Positions 30,585 to 48,030 of a DNA stretch of 64,000 nt are shown here, in pieces. The first letter of the stretch is position 1, and each line of letters starts with the position of its first letter. Under the pieces are notes generated by a model. It worked only from the letters and a program-made list of their open reading frames with translations. It made no database searches and was not told the DNA's origin. The position numbers and the translations under genes are program-made. Location of the stretch: positions 34,257,733-34,321,732 of the forward strand of contig NC_068571.1 in assembly GCF_025698545.1 (NCBI RefSeq). Direction: 5' to 3'. The DNA is from Gossypium raimondii. Its lineage: Eukaryota > Streptophyta > Magnoliopsida > Malvales > Malvaceae.

Positions 30585-30900
30585 CAGGCTTTTAGCGGCG
30601 CTTCTCAAAGCGCCGGAAAAAGCGCCGCTAAAGAACGGTCACTAACTTTAGCGGCGCTTTTTCCACAAACGCCGCTAAAGACAAAGACTTTTAGCGGCGC
30701 TACTCCCACAAACGCCGTTAAAGACCAAGACCTTTAGCGGCGCTATTTCCACAAACGCCGCTATAGACCATGACCTTTAGCGGCGCTTTTATCACAAACG
30801 CCGCTATAAACCATGACCTTTAGCGGCGCTTTTTCCCACAAACGCCGCTAAAGAACAAACCTTTAGCGGCGCTTCTAGCAAAAACGCCGCTAAAAACATA
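30585..30900 (+). repeat. Left subterminal CACTA repeats
   Basis: About seven alternations of TTTAGCGGCGCT and AACGCCGCTAAAG at about 48-bp spacing. The two words are inverted relative to each other, so each unit can fold into a short hairpin. In the family such arrays are transposase-binding sites; that role is inferred here. Confidence 0.88.
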
Positions 30901-31637
30901 ATCTTTAAAAAAAATTATTTTAATCAAATAATATTTATTTTTATGATAAATGTTATATTATGTTTTATTTTTAAAATTTAAACTTTAAATATACTTTTTA
31001 AGGATAAATAAAATATTATTTAAATTAAATTTTCTATGAAAATTTTAACTTTAAAACTAAATATAAAAATTAATGAATTTAGTTTTAGAATTTAGGGCTG
31101 TAAATTAATAACACAATTAAAATCCAAAAGTTAAAACTCAAGTTGTCGTAAATATTAAAGTAAAAATAAAAATTTAGAATCAAAACTAAAATAAACAATG
31201 GAAAGATAGCTCAAATGTAGGTTTTTGATGCAAGTTACACAGACAATAACGAAAAATAAAACACCCATACATAAAATTTATCAAACTAGTTAAGAAATAC
31301 ATGGTGCAGCCATGCAGTATAAATACAATAGAATCATAGGGTAATTTTGCATAAATATCTTCAGAGTACCAAGAACAATTTGTCACAAAATTATAAAACA
31401 TGATAATAAAAAAAAGAACAGGTAGCAGACAAGCTATTTGTTACTTTTTGTTTTGCTTCCAAGGCTTCCTCAGCTGCCTTCATCTTAACACCATGGAGTG
31501 ACAGTAATTAACACTAGAGATCAACTGCTGAAAAAAATATCTAGCCTGAAGAAATACAAGTAAGCACTAAAATAAATTTTGTTTCCAAAAAAAAAAAGTG
31601 GGAATGAAAAGAACAAAAATAGAAATAGAAAAAGGAC

Positions 31638-32185
31638 CTCATCTTCACTGAATCTACCAGCACTGCAAATTCGATCAAAGAGCTCACCACCCACCAGCAT
31701 ACTCTATCACAATTACTAAATTGGTAGGCATCAAAACCACCTACAGTATTCATATCCCATCAAAAATAGAAACATCCTAAATTTTTTAAAAGGGAAATGA
31801 AGCAAGAGACGATACTTGCCTCCTTGAACCGGATTATATTAGGGTGTCTAAGAGATCTGTGATTGATAATCTCTCTTGCCACATTCTCATCTATCTGCAA
31901 ACAAACACAGCTAAGCTAAACTTTCAATCAACCGGTTTGGCATTCAAAAGAAAGAGACAGAAAGAAGAACGTGATTCGAAGTGATGAAGTAATGAACAGG
32001 ATTAATAATACCCAAAAAAAATGCAAGAACAAGTGAGAGAGATAATAGACATTAAAGAAACAAACCTTGTGACCTCTCTCAATATATTTCATAGCAACAA
32101 GCTCCTTGGTACCCTTGTGTCTGAGAAGTCGAGCAACCCCAAAATTGCCGGCTCTCAAATCTTTGACCACCTCATATTTCTCCAT
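31638..32185 (-). pseudogene. Captured SnRK2-type protein kinase gene fragment
   Basis: Three colinear exons are recognisable on the minus strand. Exon 1 (32185-32066) starts [10 protein letters not shown] and encodes the first 40 residues with NFGVARL and the ATP-binding lysine in [11 protein letters not shown]. Exon 2 (31894-31820) encodes [20 protein letters not shown]. Exon 3 (about 31749-31638) encodes the hinge region through RICSAGRFSEDE but is frameshifted at the GGGE position. The glycine-rich loop is altered (first Gly to Arg). Exon 2 ends at GCAAGT where GTAAGT is expected. Everything after subdomain V is missing, so no functional kinase results. SnRK2s are ABA and osmotic-stress kinases. 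Retained introns show capture from genomic DNA rather than from mRNA. Confidence 0.88.
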
Positions 32186-32716
32186 TTTACATCAATAACT
32201 ACTACTACTACTACTACTAGTAGAACGATATTGCTTCCATTTTTGTCATTACATATTAGAGAAAGTCACTTAGAAATACATTAGCATATATCTAATTGAA
32301 AAATTGTAAAAAATCTACTGTTGCAAATACAAGTAATTAAAACAAAATCATATTCATAAGATTTTAAAGAAATCATAGGCATACCAACTCCAAAAGGTCT
32401 CATATAAGCATGTTGAGTGTAAACCTGTGATTTGTCAGCAATCTTACATCAATAAAGCACGTTACTACAAATAAGTTACTACAAATAAGTTGTACGATCA
32501 TCGAGATGCACAAAAATCCGTATATCAAAGAAAAATTAATGAATTTGATAGTAACGTGAAATGCTGTCAGTTATTGATTTTAGAACCAACATTATATTCA
32601 CAAACTAACAAAAATAAAGTGCATTGCCTCCAATATGAGAAGTGAGCAGTAATGAATCGGGTTATACATTTTTGTCCAATTTTTACTGGAACACATACAA
32701 AGGCATAAACTTGCAC

Positions 32717-32810
32717 CTTGGTCTGTCTTGGGCCCTTTGCGGTTGTAGTTCCACCCTCCTTTGTCTTTCTGGTGATCGTTGAACAATCTCCCCATTAACA
32801 AACAATTCAG
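32717..32810 (-). other. Unidentified exon-like segment between the captured fragments
   Basis: On the minus strand a 94-bp GC-richer block lies between a TTTTGCAG acceptor and a GTGCAAG donor, and it is open in more than one frame. Its composition contrasts with the AT-rich surroundings, as for the neighbouring captured exons. I do not recognise the encoded peptide. It may be part of a third captured gene or chance. Confidence 0.4.
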
Positions 32811-33529
32811 CTGCAAAATAATAATTGCAATTGTCAAATATCAAATACTATCCGTCTATGAGATTATAGAATATGCAAAGGCAATTTTTTTATGTATCTT
32901 CTCCGATAACTCTATAACTCCGTAAATAAAAAGCACAAAACAAGAGTACCGAGAGGACTTTGATGTGAGTCCATTAGCAGGCTAACTCAAGGCTAGTAAC
33001 TTAGCAAAGATAGACTGAGCAAATGGTTTTACAAGCATTAGAATATAGACAATTTCTGTTTTTAAATTCCCAATGAACAATATTGGCTTCCATTGACATA
33101 ACATGCAGTTATCGACAGAAATAAAGGATAAGATAATTAAGGTAAATGCTCGGTTATTGTTTCAAAAGAAGATGCCATAAGCTATGTGCAAAAACAAAAT
33201 AATGTATCATCTCTATGAATCCGAACTCCATGTAGGATGAGATCAGAAAGTCATGAAAGATGCATTCAATTTAAGTCCATTAGCATTCAAAACTAAACAT
33301 TGTCTATAAGACGTTTTAGCTTTGCCAAGATGGACTAAATGCATAGCTAAAATACTCAAACATTGTCTATAATGTCTTCTCTAGTTCTCCCTACTGGTTG
33401 AGTCCATGTTGTAAAAATGGAAGCACAAAGTTAAAACAAGAGTTATCAGGGTATAAACAAGGCATATAATTAAAGCAAATAAATCGAAATCAAAATTAAA
33501 ATTAAAACAAGAATATGAAATTAGAGACC

Positions 33530-33905
33530 TGATAGTGTCGTTATCAGGGTTGTGACTAATAACAATGGCATAATCACCAGAAGCTCGAGCGAAAACCCCA
33601 CGATCACCAACGTGGTGTTCGACGTTGCAAACGACAGCTCCTTCGGGGATAGATCTAAGAGGCAACACGTTTCCGACCATAAGGGTGGCCTTCTTACCAC
33701 AGTACACGAACTGTCCGGTGTACATACCCTCAGCGGCGACGAACAGATCCTTCATTCTGCTTCTTGTAACGGAATGGGTGACGGAACATGACGCGAGCTA
33801 AGGGCGCACCGCGGCCTGGGTCATGGATAACATCGGTGACGACGCCTTTGAGGTAGTCGTTTTGTTCACCTAAGTCGAGGCTGCAAAAATGGGCAGGACC
33901 AACGG
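33530..33905 (-). pseudogene. Captured ribosomal protein L8 (uL2) exon
   Basis: The minus strand from about 33905 to 33530 encodes the N-terminal part of cytosolic L8: [20 protein letters not shown], then a 4-bp insertion that shifts the frame at the KKQ/LFVAAEG junction, then [40 protein letters not shown] and [20 protein letters not shown] to a GT donor after the HNPDN segment. The start of the gene and the C-terminal half are missing. L8 is the peptidyl-transferase-centre protein of the 60S subunit. The piece is GC-rich against its AT-rich surroundings, in keeping with a foreign origin. It cannot produce a functional ribosomal protein. Confidence 0.92.
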
Positions 33906-34639
33906 AGATGCAGAGGGCTGTCGATTTGGGGAAATTGGGGGCAAAAAATAAAGGAGAAATGGTTTGGGAAAAATAAAATGGGGAAAAAAGAAGAAAGATT
34001 TCAGGTGGGATTTCATTTGAAATTTTGGGAAAAAGAAGGGGGGAAAGAAGAAGGGATTTTATGCACCATTTTTAAAAGCGAAATTCTTTTGTGGCGTTAC
34101 AAAAAATGCCGCTATTGCTTAAGGGAAAAAAGAAAGGATTTTATAAAAACGGCGCCATTTTTAAAAGTGAATTTTTTAAAAAATTAATAAAAAAATCAAG
34201 TACACTTAAAATAAATATTATATATTTTAATAAGAAAATAAATGATAAAATGGTTGTAAATAATTATTAAGTTAGAATTATCTAAATTAAATAATTACCT
34301 ATATATCCATATCATTTTATCTCATTTTATTTTTATATTTTTTCTTATAATTTGGTCCTATCCAAATTAAATAATTACCTATATATCCATATCAAATATA
34401 TCAAATGGTTTAGATTAAATATTTTAAATATAAAAGTATTAATTGATTGTATAAAATTGTATCATTTAACAAATCTCAAATAAACCATAAACCCTAAATT
34501 AGCCATTCAATATACATAAAGTCTATCTATTATATATCTTTTAAATAATATAAACTATACTTATAATTTTAATATATTAAATTTATTATTATCTCTTTTA
34601 CAATTATATAAGAACATATTTAATATAAAATTAAAAAAC

Positions 34640-35175
34640 TAATTAATTTAAACCCTAAACCCTAACTCGACCCTTAAATCCCTAAATTCTAAACCCTAAA
34701 TCACTAACTCTTAACCCTTAAACCTTAGATCCCAACCCTTAAACCATAATCCCTAAATCCATATATAATTATTTGATCACGGTCGGGGCAAGGCAAAACA
34801 CGCAAAAAACTGAACTAGATAAAAAAAATTGAACCAAGCACTAAAAATACTGAACCGGGATGGGATAAGATGGGGATATCCTTGGCCAGATATAGCTTAT
34901 ATCGATTTTGAAGAACCAAATCTTCACACGATTTTGAAGAACCAAATTAATATTATCTATTTTTCAATTATATAAGAAATTAATTAATATATAAATTAGA
35001 AAACACTAGTTAATCTAAATCCTAAACCATAAACTTAAACCCTAAAACCATAAACCCTTAACACATAACCTCTAAACCTTAAACCCCAGCCTTTAAACCA
35101 TAAACCATAACCCCTAAACCCATAATCCACAAACCTTAAAATGGTAACACCTAAACCTTAACTCTAAACTAGAGT
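34640..35175 (-). repeat. Degenerate CCCTAAA-like repeats inside the CACTA element
   Basis: Many AACCCTAAACC, CCTTAAACC and ACCATAAACC words in two blocks (about 34650-34755 and 35018-35170), each preceded by a related AT-rich segment with TTATATAAGAA. The words resemble the telomere repeat, but are irregular and inside a transposon. Confidence 0.7.
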
Positions 35176-35349
35176 GATAATTAATTCAATATTTTAAAAT
35201 TAATATTATCTCTTTTACGATTATATAAGAAATTATTTAATATATAAATTAAAAAATTAGTATTGTATCCAAAAAACTTTAAAATAATTTTAAATAATAG
35301 TATTTTAATTTTTTCCATTTTTAAAAAATATTTTAAATTATTTTAAACC

Positions 35350-35880
35350 CCTGAGCATTAGCGACGCTTTTTAAAAAACGCCGCTAAAAATAGAGCATTC
35401 GCGGCGCTTAATCAAAAACGCCGCTAAAAGCCCTGAGCATTAGTGGCGCTTTCCCAAAAACGCCGCTAAAGCCCTGAGCATTAGCGGCGCTTTCCCAAAA
35501 ACGCCGCTAAAGCCCTGAGCATTAGCGGCGCTTCCCCAAAAACACCGCTAAAGCCCTGAGCATTAGCGGCGCTTACCCAAAAACGCACCTAAAGCCCTGA
35601 GCATTAGCGGCGCTTTCCCAAAAGCCGCTAAAGCCCTGAGCATTAGCAGCGCTTTCCCAAAAACGCCGCTAAAGCCCCGAAAGCTCAGAAAACGGTGTCG
35701 TCAGGCTTAGGTTTTTTGCGGCGCTTTCTGGAAAACGCCACTAATGCTTGTTTTTAGCAGCGTTTTTCATAAAGCGCCACTAATACTCGATCTTTAGCGG
35801 CATTTTCTAAAAAGCGCCGCTAATGCTCGATCTTTAGCGGCGTTTTTTATCCAAACGCCGCTAAAAATGCCGCTAAAAGC
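35350..35880 (+). repeat. Right subterminal CACTA repeats
   Basis: About a dozen alternations of ATTAGCGGCGCTTT and AACGCCGCTAAAG, the central ones with the spacer GCCCTGAGC at about 41-42-bp period. The spacer differs from that of the left array, so the two arrays were amplified independently. Confidence 0.88.
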
Positions 35881-35899
35881 CTGTTTTGGTGTAGTGTAG

Positions 35900-38222
35900 C
35901 CGAATAGAAATAAAAATGGGAGTAAGGATGTGCAACAAATGGAAAGAAAAACAACAGCTTCTTTTGGTGTTTCTAAGGGGAGGCAACACCACAAAAGTTG
36001 GCAGCAAAGGGGGCTGTTTTGTGCGACAATAAGGATGTTAAATGGACAGAAAATGGGGCAATTTTGGTGATAAAAAAAAACAACCAAAGAAGATGGAAAA
36101 ATGCTGGAAAACGATAGCAAATAGAAGAAATAAATAATTGCAAAATGAAGACTTTTTGGGCAGCAGCACAAGAGAAAAACCAGCAACAAAAGGGGCTACA
36201 ATAATGTTGTAACGGTAGTAAAAGATTCAACCAAGAAAGGTGTAAAAATGACAGCAAACAAACAGAATAAAACAATAAAAATGGAGGAGATATGGACGGC
36301 ACAACAATGGAGAAAACTAGGTTGTAGGGGCGGCACAAGTGAGAAAGTGTAGAGAAAAATTGAGAGATGAGAGGAAGAGGGAAAGAGGGATGGCAAAAAG
36401 AATAGAAAAGAGGAAAAAAAAAAAAGAAAGAAGGAAAAGATAAAAAATATTTTTTTTTATTGTTTGAATTGGACTGAAATCTGATAGCTAACTAAGGATA
36501 TGGACGACATTGGCTTAAATAAAAATAATAAATAAAATATAAACAAAGGGAATCAAATTTGAGTCTCAAGGTCTATTTACACTACTTCTTAACCATTAGG
36601 TTAGATACTCAATTTTTTCATAATCGCTCAAACATAACTTAAAAGTTAGAGCAAGAAAATTTCAAGTTCATTAACTCAATTTCTTTTAACCTATTTTTTG
36701 GATGTAACAAATAGGACATTTGACTAAATTTTAACAAGTAAATAACATAATTGGACTAAGACAAATTTGTTCAAATTGGTCAAAAATAGATTAGGTGAAA
36801 ATAAAGCATAATTAAGCCTAATGACGTTCAAATGGGCTCAAATTGGGCCGAAACTCTACGGAGGTTGATATGGATTGTTGGAGCTTGTTTTCTTCAAGTT
36901 TTTAACTTTGATGATCGTCCAAGCAAATCCCACATTAAGAAATCCATTATTGATCCAAGATTTTCAAGAATTGAAATATTAATTTTCTTGAAACTTAAAA
37001 TATTGAATCTATCCATTTTAAAGCGAGATTTATTTATTTTTATTTTCAAAATTTTGATAATCTTTCTCAACTCTAAAGATGTGCGGATCCCATCCAAAGT
37101 TAGGCCTCAAGTTTACTTCTTGAACTAAAAATGTGGCAGGTGCTCGTATCAGTCATAGTTAAGTGCAATGGATTGAGATTATTATTATTTTCTTACGAAA
37201 AATATTAAATGACCCTGTATATTGTTTGAGTTTATGTTGAAGTGATGGTTTGATATCCCCTTAGTTTTACATCAATCCGAGGTTTGATATTTTTCAGCAA
37301 AGAACTATACACTTTGGATGGAACCTCCATGCTAATTCGTCTAACATCTTCCACTTTAATTTTTTTTATAACATCCAAATTTAAATTTTATTCACAAATA
37401 AACCATTCCAATTTAAATATTTTACAAAAAAAAATGTCGGATGTCATTACCTTAATTTTAATAAGCTCCAAAAATTTGGCCATACATTAATTATACCATA
37501 AAATGTATTATGAAATTAATTAAAAATTCACTATATTGAAATAAAAACACCCTAAATTTGATTAATTGTAGGGGCCGTTTATGATATTATGCCAATTATA
37601 TATCAAAAAAATGAGTTTAAAAAAAAAATAAAAAAAATTCTCCACCCCCTCTCAACTCACTTCCTACATCCCGCCGCTAAACGGACCTCTCCCTCGCTTC
37701 TTCCTCCTCCTGTTCCTTGACTTGCCTTGCCTTCAAGTTCCCGTCAGACCAGGAAACTTAAAAACTGGTAATTTTTTGAAACCCTAAACTAACTTGAAGA
37801 TTGATTCCTACTCGATTCCTGAGATTTTAATAATTAATTCCCGTCATCTGCGTCGCTCTGCTATATTTTATTTTCAGGTTTCGATCCTCCTGCTTGTTAC
37901 TCTTTTCCATCCATCTATACTCTGTCTGTTTGCTTTGTCGAGAAGAAGAGTATTTTTTAAAAATAAATTCCTATTCGGTTAAGCGGAAATAGCGGACTGT
38001 TATCTCCGCTGTTTAAACCCTGTTGACAACTTAAACCCTTTTTCCACGTTATTTTCTAATGGAATTCAATTATGGCCATTTCAATTGCAGCCTTGTTCCC
38101 ATAGCTGTTTTTATACAGCTCTATTAAACAACTTTACTACCTTAGTAGTATTATAAAATGGAGATAGGACTTGAATTGGATGAATTGGAGATAACTGCCT
38201 TACTTTTCTTTTCCAGGTTTTC
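35900..38222. other. Intergenic sequence and 5' region of the helicase gene
   Basis: 35900-36460 is A/G-rich, giving spurious Leu/Phe/Ser-rich frames on the minus strand. 36460-37620 is AT-rich without a gene. 37640-37770 looks like the helicase 5' leader (CT-rich, GC higher). A 5'-UTR intron probably ends at TTCCAG just before GTTTTCATG (38217-38225). Confidence 0.45.
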
Positions 38223-45617
<7,395 letters not shown>

Positions 45618-46161
45618 TGTTGCTTATTTGAAAGTTAGGAATGAAAAATACATCTATTTTATTTCATTTTATTTATGATTCTTGCAAATCTCAAAATGAG
45701 TCTGTAACTTGTATTACGATCTGTAATTGTAAAAGGAAAGAAATTTTGATGTAATGAACTATTTAGAGTTGATCTCGTACAAGTATGAAGTGAAAGCATT
45801 AGTTTCAGACTATGACGTGTCCTTCCCTTAACCTGGCAGGTTTCGAGCTGCCTACAACATTTCCATTTTTCCTTCGTGGTGATGCTCTTTTTTGCCTGTC
45901 ATGGACATGTAACTTCAGGCATATAATTTTTTTACGATTAATTTTTAACAAGATTTTAGTATCTATTTTCATAGCATTTGACGATCTTCATTAGGGTTGC
46001 AGGAAAAGGTGTCCATGTACATTAGATTTAGATTATTTAGGTAGTGGTACTCCAGTCTACAAATCACGTTGGGATCGTGCACCCAACGTAATGTTCCTAC
46101 ATTGTTTATTTTATTTCCTAACTATTAATCATAATCAATAATCATTGGTAACAAATTTCCC
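45618..46161. other. Helicase 3' region and upstream region of the proline-rich protein gene
   Basis: The first about 150 bp are a plausible helicase 3' UTR. From about 45993 the sequence is duplicated at 62456, including the palindrome CGTTGGG (46067-46073) with CCCAACG (46082-46088) around ATCGTGCA; the core GGGATCGTGCACCCAAC is kept in both copies. This conserved block is a candidate regulatory element. Confidence 0.5.
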
Positions 46162-46169
46162 TATAAATA
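46162..46169 (+). promoter_or_regulatory. TATA box of the proline-rich protein gene
   Basis: TATAAATA, followed by GGCAACGTTGTGAGCC, lies 80 bp before the ATG. Box and downstream leader are conserved in the second copy at 63162. Confidence 0.7.
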
Positions 46170-46241
46170 GGCAACGTTGTGAGCCGCTTTCTTCATCCAC
46201 CATCTTCCTTTCTTTGTTCATATAGTAGTTACTACATCACA

Positions 46242-47214
46242 ATGGCTCTCCCACGTCTCTCCTTGCCATTCTCCTTACTTCTACTTTCATTGCTAGTTAT
46301 TGCTTCGGCTGGCGATTATAGCGATGCTTCATCTAAATATGGTTTCGATGGAATACCGGCTGACAGCCCTCAGGCAAAGCCAGATGAAGCAGAAATACCT
46401 CATTATGGCACCAAACCAGACTACTACAAGCCCCAACCAACATACAAAGACAAGTCTGAGGGAAATGAAAAGCCTGCAGGTTACTACACGACACCATACG
46501 TTATTAAACCAAAGCCAGAAGGAGAAGAAAAGCCTAATCACAAGCCTGAACCTGAAGAAGAAAAACATTATTATGGTAGTAAACCAGACAACTACAAGCA
46601 AACAAAGGAAGGTGAAAAACCCGAAAATGAAAGAAAACCATACGTCGTTAAACCAGAGCCAAAAGGTGAAGAAAAGTCTTACGATGGCACAAAACCAGAA
46701 GAAATGAATAATCGTATCTCCATTGCTGTTCAAGGGCTTGTTTTATGTAACACAGGTTCCAAGTATTACCCAATTCAAGGTAATGTACTCAGACAGTCCT
46801 AATACTCCCTTTATGTATTTTGTGTTGATTGAGTGTAGTTGGCTTCTTAATTTCTCTCATTTATTGGCATGAGCAGGGGCTTCTGCAACGATAACATGTA
46901 AAGCTGTTGATGAGGTAGGGGCCGAGAGAACTGTCTCCATTTGCAGCAAAGCAACTGATACAAAAGGTTACTTCTTTGCTACATTGTCTGATCAAGGTCG
47001 TGACAAGTTGAAGCTTAAAGAGTGCAAGGCGTACCTTAAAAGCTCTCCATTGGAGGCCTGCAATGTTCCCACTAATGTCAACAAAGCCATTGAGGGTGCT
47101 CGTCTTTCTGCTTTCCGTGTTCTAAAGGAGAAGAAGACGAAATTGTATTCTGTGGGGCCTTTCTTCTACACCACCCAAGCTAAACCAACGGCAGCCCCTA
47201 AATATGGTTACTAA
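46242..47214 (+). CDS. Secreted proline-rich protein with Ole e 1 domain (PRP type)
   Basis: Two exons, 46242-46779 and 46877-47214, give 291 aa. Residues 1-23 form a signal peptide (MALPRLS, then Leu-rich, ending IASAGD). Residues about 30-165 are a hydrophilic Lys/Pro/Glu/Tyr-rich repeat region with units such as KPEGEEKP, YGSKPDNYKQ and PYVVKPEPKGEEKS. The C-terminal half is a pollen Ole e 1-type domain starting ISIAVQGLVLC, with conserved cysteines in ITCKAV, SICSK, KECKAY and EACNVP. The intron interrupts the domain at PIQG. This layout matches extracellular proline-rich proteins of the Arabidopsis PRP1/PRP3 group, cell-wall structural proteins often active in root hairs or fibres; tissue is not shown by sequence. 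The start was chosen because it begins the signal peptide and follows a TATA box and leader. A damaged duplicate lies at 63243. Confidence 0.92.
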
Positions 47215-48030
47215 AGTTGAATCCTTTCCTCTTGACTATACAATCTAATTTCCTCCCCCATTTTGATATTCTGTTTTGAAGTTTGAGATGGCAACTTGAG
47301 TTGATTCTTTCCTGTGTTAATTTCCATCTTTTTTTTAAGTGAACCTTGTTTGATTTGATGATTGGCTTGCTCCAGTAGTAGCCTCTTTCCGGAACTTGTA
47401 ATGAACATTGGTCTATCTATAATATTTTGAATATCATTTGTTTTTAATAAATTATGTAAGGAGAGTAAGATTTTTTTTTAATAAAGTTCTAAGTAATCAC
47501 AAGCATCAAATTATGACAAATGGATAGTTTGAGTAACCACAATACAGAATCAAACCATTACATCGCAAACCAATCTAGACTAAAGTTAATAAACGGACTA
47601 AACTAACTGGACTAAAATCTATTCATGGCAACCACAAATGAGACGACTCGAAAACCTACACATAAAATTGTGCATGACAAATCTCGAATCACGACCCTAG
47701 ACCTCCACTCTTATCAATTGAACGAAGGCCTCCTCGGCATAATAGAATTTTTAGATTTCTCAAATAAATCAGTGGAAAATGTTTTAATTGTGGGTTATTT
47801 TTTTTTCAAATTTTATTTTTAGAAGATTAGTTTTCATCAAAATGTTAGAATAAATTAGCCATATGTGCTAGTTTTTTTTTTAATTGGCCTTTTAGGCTTT
47901 TTTTTAAAAAATTAAGAAAATAGGTCCATTTTGGAGCTCTCCTCGGCTTTTTTTTTTAAATTTTGTTAGGGTTAGGGTTTTTTTAGGAATTAGGGTTTAA
48001 GGTTTTAGAAGTACAACCATGCAAGTTTAT
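47215..48030. other. 3' region and AT-rich spacer with short telomere-like words
   Basis: Probable 3' UTR to about 47450, then AT-rich sequence. 47968-48012 has GGGTTAGGGTTT and AGGGTTTAAGG words like those inside the MULE at 1611, which suggests a MULE edge nearby. No gene. Confidence 0.45.

Larger units (their letters stand above)
30572..35896. mobile_element. Non-autonomous CACTA transposon carrying host gene fragments
   Basis: The left terminus CACTACACCAAAACAGGCTT (30572 on) is matched by its exact-type inverted copy at the right end (...AGCCTGTTTTGGTGTAGTG, ending 35896). TAG on both sides (30569-30571 and 35897-35899) is the 3-bp target-site duplication expected of CACTA elements. Both ends carry arrays of AGCGGCG/CGCCGCT repeats, the subterminal structure of the En/Spm group. 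No transposase (TnpA/TnpD-like) coding sequence is present in the 5325 bp. Instead the interior holds same-strand fragments of an SnRK2 kinase gene, an unidentified exon-like piece and a ribosomal protein L8 exon. It is therefore a gene-capturing (Pack-type) derivative that would depend on transposase supplied elsewhere. Confidence 0.92.

Noticed and set aside
32195..32222. (ACT)n run as a functional element upstream of the SnRK2 fragment
   Set aside because: A simple microsatellite adjoining the captured start codon; no further signal.
35794..36396. Overlapping minus-strand Leu/Phe/Ser-rich frames that look like a membrane protein
   Set aside because: They read the complement of an A/G-rich low-complexity stretch; several frames are open at once and the CACTA end overlaps them.
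46179..46241. Upstream extension of the proline-rich gene reading frame
   Set aside because: The extension starts at a GTG codon, lies only 17 bp after the start of the TATA box, and would bury the signal peptide.
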